The notes: generated by a model from the letters alone, not told the origin. Counted from the stretch's first letter, positions 43,701 through 55,989 are shown. The stretch: 64,000 bases of DNA from Chlamydomonas sphaeroides (GCA_001662425.1 BDDC01000002.1:126245-190244), one strand, 5' to 3'. A program made the numbers and translations.

Positions 43701-46156
43701 CCTCCAAACCCCTCCCCTACCCGCACCCACCGCAGCAGCGGCGAGCCACCGTCGCAGATGGCGCATGCACTGATACCCTTCTGCCAGTAGCCGCCCTCCG
43801 ACTCGTCGCCCGAGCCGGGGAAGCGCAGCTTGCGCGCCGAGGCGCCTGGGGAACAGCAGCAGCGCGCGTGCGCGGGTGTCGGTCGCTGCGCATCTTGGCG
43901 TGTGTCGGCGTGCTCGGCATGCCGGGCTACAACTCGCCGAAGCCTCTGAAGGACACGAGGACAGCACGGCGCAACTACACGAAAGTCCCATCCTGTTAAA
44001 TCGTCATGTCCAGGACACGAGGACCCACCCGTGGCAATGATGACGGCGTCGGCGGTCACGGTGCGCTCGGGCGTGGTGAGCGTAAAGGGCCGCAGCGGCC
44101 GGGGCGGGCGGTGCGAGTCGTGGTTGGCGGCGTCCGCCGGATCGTGCACCTGCGCCGGGTTTGGGCGCGGGCGGGTCGCGTGGGGTGCAGAGGTCGTCCG
44201 GCCTGGCCCAGGGCAGTTGAGGGCTTCGCGGTCGGGCGCCGCGCGCGCTGCCCCTGCTGCTGCGGCGACGCGTTGTGTGAGGGCGCTCGAGCCAGGTCGG
44301 CGGCGAGGGCCATGTCGCATATGCGGGAGCGGGTCTACGCAAGCGCCAAGCCGTGCCAGCCGTCGCGTCTCAGTCGACAGACTTTATACCGGTAGCGTAA
44401 ATCGAGCTGAACCATCGACGCATCGAGAGCATCAATGTAAAATGCCCTATGAGGCCCCAGCCGCACGCCCTCAAGCTTCGGCTGCCAGGGCGCCCCGGAC
44501 CGGGTATGGTGCCCATGCATGGGTCGAGCCGCGATTCACGGAACGCCGGCGCCTGACGGCCGCCACCCGGCTATGCACGCCACGTGCCTTCAGGTCCAGC
44601 TTCGTAACGGTCTCCGTGAGCACCCGGGTGCCGTACCGCATACTGTGCTGCCTGCAAGGGGGCGGGAGGGGTGTTGGGGAGGGGCGCCGGTACGGCAGCC
44701 GGCGTGCCGCCGTGCGTCGCCGCCAGCCACCCATTGCCCAAACCGTTGCGGCCGCGAACCATGACCCTCCCGGCCCTCTCCCTTTCCCAGCGGGCGCCGC
44801 TGCTGGCCGCCGCTCGCACGGTGGCAGCCCCTTGATCCCCAGCTGTTGAGGTTGCTGGTACGCGTTTCCCCGTGTTTCAACCGCAGCTACAGCCGGTGCG
44901 CCGCACACGGGTGCGCCTCAACGCATCCCTACTTCTTCCTGCGCACGACCAGCGCGTCACCAACCCGGGGCGTGCCCTTGTGGGGTGGTACTCTATTTCG
45001 GCCCTAAAAAGTTGAACACCCCCAGCGCCCCCCCCCCCCAAAGCTCACTTGAACTTGTCTGTAAGGTCGATGCCCTGCAATGGTAGGGCATCGGCTTGGC
45101 TCAGCGGCTCAGCTTGCTCGGCGGCCTACATGAGCCCCGCATGCGACAGGCCCGCCAGCCTAGCACTGCCGTGACGACTCCGTGCCAGTGTTTGTCAGGT
45201 GCTCGACAGTGTTCGCGGGCGTGCTGGCTAGTCTTCCGGGAGCAGCAGCAGCGCAGCCCGCCCCACCAGGATGGGCTCCACGAAGCCCGGGAAGTTCTCC
45301 ACATGCGACGTGGTCGTCAACTGGCCGCCGGGCGCGATGCCGCCGGCCATCCAGCCCTGAGGGGCAAACATGAGAGCCCCGTGGGTTCGCGGTACCGATA
45401 AGACGGTGGCAGTCGGTGAAGCGGGAGCAGGCGGGCGGGGGGGGGTCCGGCACAGCGCGGACCTCGGCCAGGGCCAGGCGCCGCCCTGATGCGGCTTGGG
45501 GCGTGAAACAAGACCCCCCCGGGCGTTCCGTGTTGCCTGGGGTTCGCAGCATACACGACCGTGCGGCAGCGCCTCGTGCCTGCTCGTGCTCCCGCCCTCG
45601 CGCCGCACCTCAAAGACGATGGGCTCGAGCTCGGCACGCGCCGCGTAGATGGCGGCCGTATGGGCGGCTGGCCCTCCACCGATGATAGCCACACGCGTGT
45701 GCAGGTTCTGGGGCAGTACGGGTAGGAGGGGATGGGCGGGTGGGGTGTGTGAGGCGGGTGGGGCAGCGCTTATGCTTATTGAGGCAGAAGGCACACGGCG
45801 GTGTCGGGACAAGCTGCAGTAGCAACTATCGCGCGATGTCAGGTGTGTCGCGTGCAGCTCTGAAGAGAAACACAGCGGCGACAAAGCAAAAACGAAAGCG
45901 CACTTTCGCGACAGCGGAGACATCCCGATACCGCGTGAGTGGGCTGATGGCAGCGCCGCAGATCCCACGTGCCTGGTGTGGCATTGCTCTCGCCTGCGTC
46001 GCAAGTCGTGGCGTTTGTTGGGCTCACCTTGTTAACATTGTCCTTGAACGCGACTGCGCGGACTTGACGCCGGCTCAGGCGTGCAGGGCAGACGGCAGTT
46101 CGCTTTAGCGGGAACGCGCCCACCCTTGCGCCGGCTACGGCTGGTGCTGAAGGCAT
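40760..46156 (-). CDS. Thioredoxin reductase (NTR, low-molecular-weight type), likely organelle-targeted
   Basis: Exons: 46156-46028, 45707-45609, 45356-45267, 45074-45049, 44651-44588, 44149-44029, 43845-43731, 43483-43418, 43078-43024, 42768-42671, 42082-41977, 41831-41768, 41550-41497, 41318-41269, and probably 40864-40760; about 413 residues. FAD motif GGGPAAHTAAIYAAR is at about 53-67, and GGQLTTTSHVENFPGF follows. The redox pair Cys204/Cys207 sits in SACAICDG. The second nucleotide motif is GGGDSAMEEA; VFAAGDVMDRKYRQAIT binds FAD. The enzyme passes electrons to thioredoxin. An N-terminal 43-residue Arg/Ala-rich exon looks like a transit peptide. No thioredoxin domain follows, so this is not NTRC. 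The usual NADPH motif HRRxxxR is HRFNYLE here. The last join needs a GC donor after RYLQ; without it the protein reads through to a stop at 41179. Introns after 44588 also needs GC. Confidence 0.88.
41146..41296 (-). repeat. Duplicated exon edge in the thioredoxin reductase gene
   Basis: The exon end encoding LEAERYLQ (41296-41269) is repeated about 120 bp downstream in the direction of transcription (41173-41148), now reading LEAERYVQ and then PRAAESGF. The second copy is followed by cccagg instead of a splice donor. Confidence 0.85.
42492..42597. repeat. 31-bp tandem repeat in thioredoxin reductase intron
   Basis: Three copies of a unit built on cgtcggctccagcgaacacg followed by cccacattgtc, the last diverged (cgtcggcttcggcgaacacg). 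Confidence 0.95.
44905..45021 (+). repeat. Dispersed intronic repeat family A, full copy
   Basis: Contains cacgggtgcg, ccctacttcttcctgcgcac, accagcgcgtcaccaac, ggggtggtactctatttcgg and aaaaagttgaacac. It matches the reverse complement of about 10172-10300 along roughly 115 bp. It lies in a thioredoxin reductase intron (44652-45048), antisense to that gene. Confidence 0.8.
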
Positions 46157-46559
46157 GGTGCTGCTGTCGGGATGGAGCCGGCGAGCCCTTATACTACAGG
46201 GATAAGCAAGTGTTGTGTAGGAAAATTTGTTATCGCTGTTCTATAGTTGACTGTGTGCCGAGACAGGGATACTTCCGAGAGCCTTTCTCGACACAACGAA
46301 TCGGAGAAAATTTACCAACAGCAGCTCGATAATGGTTACAAGTATATAATCGTCCTCGCAAACAATGCCGCATAAAATGGAAGCATTGCAGGCGATGCAA
46401 CACCCAAACCCGCACACGCGATTCGGTGACCCCCAGTTCCCCCCGCGCGCCCTGAGTTGTTTGCTCTGCAATGGCAGTACCTCTTCCCACCACGGTGTCG
46501 CGCATGCATATGCCAGAATATCATTGATACGTACGCACGCCGTCCTTGCCAATCCATTG
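46157..46559 (-). promoter_or_regulatory. Thioredoxin reductase promoter and upstream gene 3' UTR
   Basis: Short, comparatively A/T-rich spacer between two minus-strand genes. It includes TTACA at 46336-46340 (TGTAA on the coding strand), about 220 nt after the stop of the coiled-coil gene. A tatataat at 46342-46351 is nearby. No ORF supported. Confidence 0.5.
46336..46340 (-). terminator. Candidate TGTAA polyadenylation signal for the coiled-coil gene
   Basis: Sense-strand TGTAA about 220 nt downstream of the stop at 46560. Confidence 0.5.
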
Positions 46560-49500
46560 TCAGCGATACTGCCCCACCATCCGACTCCTCCGGCCCCGCG
46601 CATCCTCTTTTGGTCGTCCGCCGCTACCCTCACTACCACCATCCCCAGCGCCAGCACAGCCGCAGCGGTTAGGGCTCAGCGGGACACGGCAAAGCACCGG
46701 AGGGCCCCTGTCGTCGCCCGCACCCAGCGCCCCTTCCACGACCCCTGCGACCCCCAGCACCAGCAACACGCCCGCCGCCACGCCGCCAGCCCAACACAGC
46801 AGGTGCATCGCACCGGACCGGACATCCCGCCAACCACCGCTTCCGCTGCCGACATGAGCGCCCGCTGTGCCTCCGCCGGCGCGCCCGGACAGGCTCCGAT
46901 GGGGGCCCAAACTAATGGCGCCCGAGCCTCGCGGCGTGGACGCCTCCACAGCAGCCTGCGGCGCCCGCCCCCAGCTTGCAACCCTTGCATGCTGCGGCGT
47001 CGCGCTGGTGCGGCCAGCCTCAAGTGCAAAGGGCTGCGGCTGCAGGCCGAGGCCGAGGCCGAAGACGGGCGGCGAAAGGCCCGTGCCGGCAGCAGCAGCC
47101 GCCTGGCTGCCGCCCGCCCGCTGCGGGCGGCGCCGGCGCCACGGCAGCAGGAAGCGCCACAGGCCGCCGCGCCGCTCGCCGCAGGGGCCGGGCGCCGCCC
47201 GGCCGCCCGGGCCGTCGCTCGCCTGCCACTCCCGCGGCCTGCCCTGCGAGGCCGCGTGCGGTGATGCAGCCGCCGGAAGGGAGCTGGCGCCACTGGCCAA
47301 AGTGTCCGCGCCGGCCCCATACTCGTGGCCGTTGACGCAAATGTGCAGGCCCCGGTGCTGCGCGCCATCGCCCGTGCCGTGCGCCGCGATTGCGCGGTCG
47401 TGTGCAGCATCAGGGGCCAGCGCCGCGGCCTGGCCTAGGGCAGGCCCCGCGCCGGCTTGGCGGTCCCAGCCGTCATGGGGTCCGTAGCGGTCGTCGACCG
47501 AGGCGCGCAGCGTGTGGCTGCCGAGCAGGGCCGCGCCGCACATGCCGTGCGGCCGCGGCGGACTGGACGGCGCCGCCGCGACCGCTGCCGGCGGCAGCGC
47601 GGGCTGTCGCGACGTGCCGTCGGCCCAGCCGTGAGGGCCAGAGCCGTAGCCGGCTGCGGAAGTTGCGATGCCGCCAGAAGCGTACCCCTGGTGCTGGTGC
47701 TCCCCTTGCCCCGGGCTGAGCCGGGCATTCGGGTTATGCGGCGAGGAAGACCTCTCGGGTGATAGCTCGCGGGTGACAGCGACCTGGCGCGTGTGGTACA
47801 CGACCAGGGAGTCGCGCGCCGCGCTGAGGGCTGCCGCGCCGCTGCTGGCGCCTAGTGGGGACCGCGGCTGCGAAGAGGTGGCGGCCGCGACGTCACGTGG
47901 GGCCTCTGGGCGCCCGCTCGCGGCTGCGAAGCGGCTGGCGGCGCCGGCCCCACCCATGTCAGCGCCGGCCCGGTCACGCGGGGGATGCTCCCGCACGGCC
48001 CAGCCATCGCCATGCGAGGCCCCGACGCCGGCGCCCTCCTGCCATCCCGCTTCCGCCTGCGGTGGCGCGGCTGTCGTCGCTGCCACGGCCGGCGCTGGCC
48101 GCGCTGGCGACGCCGCGGCCGCTGCAGCAGCTTCAATGGCCGCCGCCGCTGCCTTGACGCGACTGCCATGCAGCGGCTGCGGCTCCTCCTCGGCCTGGCG
48201 CTCCTGCACAAGCCGTGGCGGCAACCGAGCGCCAGGGGAAGCGGCGCGCGCCGCCGCCACGCCGGATGCCTGACCACCGCCCAGCGGGCTCGGGCTTGGG
48301 CTAGGCGGCCGCGAGCGGCCTCTGCTCCGGGGTCCACGCGCCGTGCCCGGTGGCCGCCGAGGCGAGTCGGTCTCCTCGGGTGGGCCCAGCTCCGGGCCCG
48401 ACGGCCGAGGGTGCAGCTCGGGCGCTGCCGCCCGCGCATGCGGCGGCAGAGGCAGCGGCGGCACCCGCGGCGCCGACCACGGCACGGGCCGGTGCTGGTC
48501 CGCGGCGGCCTCAGAGGTGGCTGGTGCCGAAGGCCCCTCCTGGCCGTCGCCACCGTGCGCATGTAGCATGCTTGTAACGCTCACGGATCGCTGGCCCGTC
48601 AAGCCCCGTCCCAAAGCCGTGGCCTCGCCAAGGGCTGCTGCCTCAGCCTCGCTGCTGCGCTTGCGGCCCCGCGGCCGGTCCAACGAGGGCCGCGGCAGCG
48701 GACTCCTGGCCACGGCGCCGGCCCCCGGCTCGCCGGCCCCAGCCGCAGACCGCGCGGCGGCCGCTGCTGGCGACGGCGGCGGCGTGTCACCACTGCCACT
48801 GCCCCGCGGCGACGGCACCATTACACCCGGCCGGCTGACGCCCATGAAGGATAGCCGCCGGCGCGGGCCCGACGATGGGACGCGAGTGAGGGGCAGCAGC
48901 TCCTCCAGGCTCTCCTGGCGGCGGCCGCGGCTGCTGGTGGACGTCGCGCCTGCCAGCAGGGCGCGTAGCGCCGCTGCCGCGGCGGCGCCGTCGGCTCCCG
49001 CCGTCGGCTCGGCGGGGCCGTCGGCGCTTCCGCTACGGCCGTCGTCGCCCAGCGCGGACATGCGCTGAATGACCGGTCTGCCCGCGGAACTCATGCCGTC
49101 GTGCGTGTGGGAGGTCCGAGGCAGGATGCGAGCCTGAAGCCCAGGAGACTGCCACTCTGGCGACGGGGCTCGGCCGGAAAGGGACGGCCTCGGCGGCCGC
49201 AGTGGCAACCCGCTGCCGTCGGCGCTCACTTCGCGGGAGGCGCCCGGCAACGTTGCAGACCGACCCGCGACCGCAGTCGCCCCAGCGTCCTGCAAAATGT
49301 CTCCGCCAACGGCCCCGCCGCTGCCCGTGAGCCGCTGCGACGGCCGCCGTCCGTAGCGGTCCGAGCCTGCTGAGTCTACGGGCAGCTCGCCCGGCGCCAA
49401 CAGCAGGAGCGAGCCGCGACGCTGCAGTTGGGCCGGGGAGTTGGGGCCTGGCCCTCTGGCAACAGCAGCCGGCGCCGCCGCCGGGGCAGAGCTGGTGGAG

Positions 49501-52500
49501 GCTCGCTCCACGCCACCGGTACGAGGGTGCGAGCCGGCGGCGCCCAGCGCCGGGACGGAGGCGGCGGTGCTCCAGCCGCCGCCGGCGGCCAGCGGCACGC
49601 CGGCGCCGCTGCTGCTGCCGCTGCTGATGGCGACGCGGCTCCCAGCGGCAGCGGCTCCATCGGTGCGCGGCTCGTACAGCCCGTTGTTGATGAGGTTCCG
49701 GTAGTGGGCCAAGCTGGGGAGCTCCGCGCTGCTGCCAGCTTCACCAGGCGCGCCGCCGCCCCCTTTCGCCGCCGCCGGCTGCCCAACGTCGCAGTGCGGC
49801 CCTGCTCCATGGCCTTCCGGCTTGCGGGCGGGCACGGCCGCGCCGGCCGCGGCCTCGCCGTACCAGGCGATCGGGGCCCCAGCAACGACCCGGCGCGTGA
49901 CGACCGCTGCCGCCGTCGCGGTGACAGTGGGCGCCGCGGAGGCCCGGCGTAGCGCGCGCAGCACGCTGGCCACGCTGCCGGTGGAGGTGCCGGGCGAGGG
50001 GCCGCTGCCCTGGCTGCCCACGAGCGCGGGGGTTCCGGCAGCTGCCGCCGCGCGCCCGGCCCCTGTGCTGCTAGTGGACATGCCAGACGCCCAGGGCACG
50101 GACTCGGCGCCAGCAGCTGAGGCCGAAGCGGCTACGCTGGCAGACGGGCGGACGGGCGCTGCCGGCTGGCCAGCGTGCGGAGGCGCCACAGCCAGAGGCA
50201 GCAAATCCCCAGCGTGCGAGAAGCTGGGGTTGGAGCCGGCAGCAGCACCAGCGCCGGTGGCGCCGCGCGCGGCTGCCGGCGCGCGCCGCACCAGCTGCGG
50301 CGCGGACTCCTGTGCGAGCAGCTGCGGGACAGGCAGGGACACAGCGCAAGCCGGGAGTCAGCCGCTGGCGCCGTGGCGCAGCACCCCAGCCAATGCAGCC
50401 CTGGGGGCCCCTGACCCCACGCCTGCACACAGCCCTCACCTCGTCCCGCAGTGCCGCCAGCTGGCCCCGCAGCGTGTCGTGGTCCCGGCCCATCAGCTCC
50501 AGCGCGCCGCGCGTGGCCGCCAGCTCCTCGCGCGCGGCCGCGGCCGCGGCAGCCGCGCGGCGCGTGCGCTCCTCCTCGCACGCCAGCTCCTGCTGCGCCG
50601 CCACCGCCTTGCTGCGCGCCACCGCGGCCTCCAGCTCCGCCCGCGTCGCGCGGCTCTGTGCCGCAGCCAGGTCGGCGCGCAGCGAGCGGAGCGAGGGGTA
50701 GGCGGCGGGGTCCTGCATAGGGCGGGACAGCCGCGACGGCGGTCGGCAGGAATGGGCGCTGCAGAACGTCTCCGCATGGGCTAGGTAGGGCACGGGTAGC
50801 TTGCTGTTGTGTGCTGCCGCCCATAATTGAAAGGGCAACAAGGTGAGCGTGCATTCTCTGCAACAATGCCCGCATGCCGTTATGGCCAGCGCGTAAGCAG
50901 TCGTTGCAAGGCAGCGTAGCCCTGCAAGCGCACACCTGGACCCCAGCAGAGGCCCTGCTGGCGCCGCTGTCCATGGAGCCTCGCCCGCCGCCGCCGCGTC
51001 CCGAATGCTCCGCCGACTCCGCCGCCGTCCGCTGCTGCTCCTGCGCCGCTGCGGCGGCCTCGCGCTGCCGCTGCTCCACCAGCAGCCGCTCCAGGCGCAG
51101 CTGCGTTGTGGCCGCCACGTGCTCGGCCTGCTGCGCGCGCTGCGCCACGGCGGCGCTCCGCTCCTGCGCCTCGCGCAGCTGCTCACGCGACGCCGCCTCC
51201 CTGCGGCGGGCATACACGCCGCACAAGCAGCACTCAGCCCTGGCCTGGGAGCCCGGCCCAGCGCTTACCGAAGGCCCCGCTGCCCCCGCTGTCTGGCTCG
51301 GGCACGCAACCGCGGCTAAACCTGGGCGCGCACCGTTCATCCAGCTCCGACAGCGCCGCCCTCCACGCCGCGACCTGCTCCTGCCGGTGCAGCAGCTCGC
51401 GCTGGAACAGCGCAGCCAGCTCGTCCGCCTCGGCGGCCCTGCAGCAACAGCAGCAGCAGGACACGCCCTCTCGCGCTCGTTCCCACCAGCTCACGCGGCG
51501 AGACCAACGCCCGAGCCCGGGCGCCCCCGCTGCGCCACAACCCGTTACACCCGCGCCTCGCAGTAGGAGGCAGGACGCTGCCCGTGTTCGTCTCCGTGGC
51601 CCGAACCCAGGCCGTTGCAGTTGCAGTGCGCATCTCAGCGCATCCCAACCCCCCATCATACACACGTACCGCTCGTTGGCTACGTCGGCCTCCTTGCGGG
51701 CCGCAGCTAGCTCGGCCATGAGCTTGGCCGCCTTCCGCTGGCTGGCCTGCAGCACCGCCAGCATCTCACTCGCAGCGCTCAGGGGCAGCACTGCCGGAGC
51801 ACCGCCCGGCGGCGCCGCCACTGCAGCCGTCAAAGTCGCCAGTGCCGCGACCTCGGCGTCAGCTGCCGGCTCGGGCCGCTGCGGAGCCGCGGCCGCCACC
51901 GGCGCTGCGGCCATGGTTGCCGCTGGGCTTGGGGCCGGAGCAGTAGTGGCGGCAGCAGCCGGCCGCGCGGATGGCGTTGGCGCGTCGCTGACAGCTGCAA
52001 GCAGGGCCTCTAGGCGGCTGGCGGCCCCGGCCGCGGCTGCAGCCGCATGTTCGGCCAGTGACTGCTGCGCGCCCTGCTGGCCCTGGGCCGGTGGACCCAG
52101 CGCCACCGTGAACGGCGGCAACGCCGAGCCTGTTAGCGCCATCTGGTGCAGCCTCGGCGCCGCTACCGGCGTCGCCGGAGTCGCAGGCTGCGGCTGCCCC
52201 AACGACAGCGTCAAAGGGGCCGCGCGCCGTTCGACGGGAGGCGCCGACAGGTCCGATATGAGGCCCTGCAGCTCCGAGATGAATGCCTGCGAGGAGTGCT
52301 CGTACGAGGACAGCCACTCGGCGGGCCCGTCGGGGTTGGCGGGCTCCAGCAGCCGGCCGCCGGCGGCACGGTGCACGGTGCTGCCGGCGCCAACGGCTGC
52401 CGGCCTGGGGCGTGTCCCGTGCGGCGCAGCATGGCTCATTGGGCTCAGCTGGCTGCGAACAGTGGGCGTGAGGCCGGGACTGCAAGCACCCGCAGTGCCG

Positions 52501-53222
52501 GGCACCTGGTAGTAGGCAGCAGCTGGTAAACTGCTGTGGGGTGGTGAGCGTGTTGGCAGAGCAGCTCCGGCGAGCCGGTACAGACCACCGGGTGATGGCG
52601 TGCGCCTCGCGCTTGGCGGCGCGGGCAGGTAGGGAGCTGCCTCGCCGCGGCGAGGGACTTCCGGGATGGCTGCATAGGGAGGCGCAGGGCCCCTCGCCCG
52701 TCCAGCGTGCCTGTCGGCGCTCGTAGGGAGGCCGGCGTGCATTGGACCTTCGGGCGAGGAGTTTGCGGCAGCAAGGACGGCTGCGGGGATGTAGGTCTCC
52801 GTCCATTGAGAGGAAGAGGGCGGCATCGTTGCGCGGCGTGGTGCCAGCGCGGTGCGCGTGAGCGTGGCTGCCGCAGCCGTCCGGCCGGGTGTCTTCGAGC
52901 CGGCCCTGCCGGTCGTTCCGTATCCTGAGCCCGAGCGTCCTTCTGCCATGGCTGCATAGCCGCCGGTGACGACGGGTGATGCTGTCTTGCTGCCGCTGGG
53001 ACCGGGGCGAGCGGCATATCCACCCCGAGCAGCGGCGCCACGAGCGGAAGCAGCGTTCACCGGCAGCCCTGCACCTCGAGGGCTGTACGAGCCTGGTGCT
53101 GCATGTTGAGCAGCGCGGCCGCCGTAGCGGGGGCCCGGGGAGAAGCTGTTGGGTGGCAGCTGCGCTTTTGGTCCCCACGCCGACGACGCATCCAAGCTGT
53201 CCTGCCAGCCACCGTCCTCCAT
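46560..53222 (-). CDS. Large coiled-coil/disordered protein with C-terminal membrane span (1985 residues)
   Basis: Five exons join in phase: 53222-51670, 51438-51334, 51200-50936, 50712-50440, 50321-46560 (TGA). The ATG at 53222 is the natural start (MEDGGWQDSLD). Residues 1-517 are Ser/Pro/Ala/Gly-rich with a helical end (KLMAELAAARKEADVANERY). Residues about 518-732, encoded by the three small exons, form a long Ala/Glu/Gln/Arg coiled coil (for example REQLREAQERSAAV and RADLAAAQSRATRAEL). The rest is about 1170 residues of low-complexity, presumably disordered sequence with basic SRS/RGR patches. A hydrophobic segment (LLCWAGGVAAGVLLVLGVAG) at about 1906-1925 lies 60 residues before the end. 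No known domain. Could be a membrane-tethered scaffold or golgin-like protein; that is a guess from layout only. Confidence 0.8.
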
Positions 53223-53802
53223 CGCTGTGGTCCAGGCAAGTTGCCTGCTAGCATCGCGACGTGCGGGCGGCCTGTGCCAGCGTCACAGGCCGCCCGTCGT
53301 TGACTGAAAGCGGCAATGCCACCGCTCAGCAGGCAAGAACAAAATGTATAGCAGTTTAGCGGCTTTTGTGCAAGGGAGTGAGATTTGTTATGGCAAAACG
53401 AGGGTTGACACGCTTGCGCAAGGATGGTCGACGTTGGACAGTACAGGAGCTGCCTAGTGTGCTTGAAGTGCAGCAGGGACTACAGGAAGACGCGTCTTTG
53501 GGGTTTGCATTGCAGTGAGGTTTGACTCAGGAAAGAAGCGCAAGCGTCGTTCTCCATGCTTCCAAAAAAGCAATAACCAGCGAACAACAGCAAAGAATAC
53601 ATCCAATCCCTCACACCGCAGTGCTTTCTGACAAGCGACCTGCTGCCGGACCTGCCTTCAGTTACCTTACTTGCTGCCCTGCGCTGCTGCCTTATCAGAC
53701 CTTGACTAGAACGTAATACGCCTGTGGTAGAGGCAGCGCCAGGGTACTGAGCGGCGAGGCGAGGCAACCCGGGCGCCCCAGGTAGCCCCGGGCTGCACAA
53801 CA
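53223..53802. promoter_or_regulatory. Bidirectional promoter between the coiled-coil gene and the SNARE gene
   Basis: 580 bp between divergent start codons at 53222 (minus) and 53803 (plus). It is less GC-rich than the flanking exons. I see no clear TATA box. Confidence 0.6.
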
Positions 53803-55989
53803 ATGTCCATCTATGACCTGATACAGCGGACCAACATTATCCTCAAGAAGTAGGCTGGGAGCTGCAGGTCTGCGTTTCCCATCCGCGAAAGCCTCAGCTG
53901 CCTTCTGATGCCGCTGTGCAGATATGAGAAATATGACCAGCCTCTCAAGACAAAAGGTGCTAAGACGGATGACCCTTTCATGGAGGAGTACCAGGAGGTG
54001 GAGGCGGAGCTGGAGAAGCTCCTCGAGGTGGGGGTCCGGTGGGGCGCGTCCTTGGCGTGCCGTCCGCCCTTGCCCTTCCCAAACTTCCCCGCATTGCCAC
54101 CCCAGGCCGCAACCGACGTGGCCGTCGAGCAAAATCGTGCGCTTGTGGCCGCGAAGAACGCGGAGATCCGGCGGGCAAAGAACGTCCTGCTGACGGAAGC
54201 AGTTGCCGCGCTAGAGAAGAAAGTCAAGAAGGGCAGAGGCGTGAACAAGGCAATCATAGAAGAGCGGCAAGGAAAGGTAAGGGCACATGCCCGCCGCCAC
54301 ACGGCTGAACCACCGAAGGCAAAGGCTTGGGCAGGGCCGCTGGGTGCGGTGGGCCAAGCGGGCAGCGGCTGCCGCCAGCTCGTGTGCCTGCGACACTGCC
54401 TTGGGCCGGGCTTGCTCGCACCCCACCGTCACAGCTCACCCGCCGCAACCAACCTCAACCTTTGCAGATCAAGGAAATGATTGAGAAGATTTACGCCGTC
54501 CCGGACGGCCTGAGCATGGCTGCCAACCGTCGGCCCAACCGGGTGCGTGGGCTTCTGTATCCAACGGGGCCTCGCCAGGGGAGTTGGGCGCAGCGAGGTT
54601 CAGGCCACGGCACGGCCCAGCCGGTGCGGGCCGGACTGCGGCGCGTGGCATGCTCACACGCTTTGACCGCGCAGGGCTGACTCAGCAGGGTGACCACCGT
54701 AGCAGAGGTCGTGTGCTGCTCATCGGCGGGGCCGCCGTGCAGGGGACAATGCATTCAAGGGCTGTGACAGCCAGCCGGGGGCCGCTGACGCCTTCTTGGC
54801 CGCGTGTCGCGCTCTGCGCTTTGCCGCCCTGGCGTGCAGGCGTACCAGACGGGCAAGGGCGGCAAGGCCAAGAAGGGCGAGGCGGTGTACATCAACAGCG
54901 AGTACGAGTCCAACCCGGCGGCGCAGGACGGCTACTACGACCACACGGAGGACACGCAGAAGTTCGAAAAGGTGCGGGGCCGGGGCGATGTGAGGGAAGG
55001 GCACCGGCTGGCGATCTGCGTGTGATGTCGGCTGTCGGCCGGCCCGCTGCCTCGGCATCCGCTGCTACGATTGGCACGGGGGCCGTCGGCCGTGGTGCTC
55101 CTTGTTGCGCTTGGCGTGGGGGGTTGGCGTTGGCGGCTACGAAAGAGAGGGCAGCAGGCTGTTGACGGGTGGCCCCCTGCTCTCTCGTCCGGCGCTGGCG
55201 CCGGTCCCCGTCGCTGCAGGAGTGGGCCGACGCGCGGAACAAGCAGGACGTGAAGCTGGACCGCATCAGGGACGGCGTCGTGGAGCTGGGGGACATGGCC
55301 AAGAACATCGGTGGGCGGCTGGAAGGGTCGGGGCAAGAAGGGCGATGTTGGGGCCGGGGTTTTGCGAAGAACAGGGTCCTCAAAGGGGATGGCACTTGGC
55401 CGCACCCGCAGACTGCGGTTTCAACCTTAGGTGGTGGCGGTTTCCGCGACCCTGGTCGTCCAGAACTTGATCGAGGAGGCTGGCAGCCAGCCACGCAGCT
55501 CCCGCAGCCGCCGTCACGCCCATGCCATCTGGCGCCTTGCCGCAAACCGCCCAATCCCGCCCTCTGCCGCCTGCGCTCGTTCCTCAGGTGAGGAGCTGGA
55601 CCGGCAGGCGCCCATCATCGACGACATCGAGCAAAACATCGACAAGGTGACCAACAAGCTCAAGACCAACAACGCCAAGCTCAAGGGAGTGCTCAACCAG
55701 GTGCGGCTTTCCCAACGTTCCGCGCTCACGCCGTGACCCTTGCCATGCGTCGTGGTACGAGCCTAGGAGACGACTGCGACGCAAGGGCGCAAGCCCGCTG
55801 CAGCTTCTCTGTAATGCCGCTGCCAGGGCCATCCGAGTGCCGCCGACTCAACGTGCGCCTTCCCGCCTTGCTACGCCGCCGACCCGCCACCCGGCACAGG
55901 TCCGCTCCAGCCGCAACTTCTGCGTCGACATCATCCTCGTCACCATCCTGCTGGCCATCGGCGCATACATCTACGCCATGGTCATGTGA
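53803..55989 (+). CDS. SYP7-type Qc-SNARE
   Basis: Eight exons join in phase to 274 residues: 53803-53849, 53922-54027, 54106-54276, 54468-54542, 54840-54971, 55220-55310, 55588-55700, 55900-55989. The N-terminus MSIYDLIQRTNIILKKYEKY and the helix AVEQNRALVAAKNAEIRRAK match plant SYP71-73 proteins. The SNARE helix runs from about 175 to 245 (RNKQDVKLDRIRDGV, EELDRQAPIIDDIEQNIDKV); the layer-zero glutamine is probably Q214. The C-terminus RSSRNFCVDIILV, LLAIGAYIYAMVM is a tail anchor with a 2-residue lumenal end. SYP7 proteins act in fusion at the ER and plasma membrane in plants. Exon sizes and phases are all consistent, with GT-AG introns throughout. Confidence 0.95.

Noticed and set aside
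46867..49068. Several long plus-strand frames over 46.8-49.1 kb
   Set aside because: They are antisense to the 1254-codon last exon of the coiled-coil gene, which joins in phase with four upstream exons.
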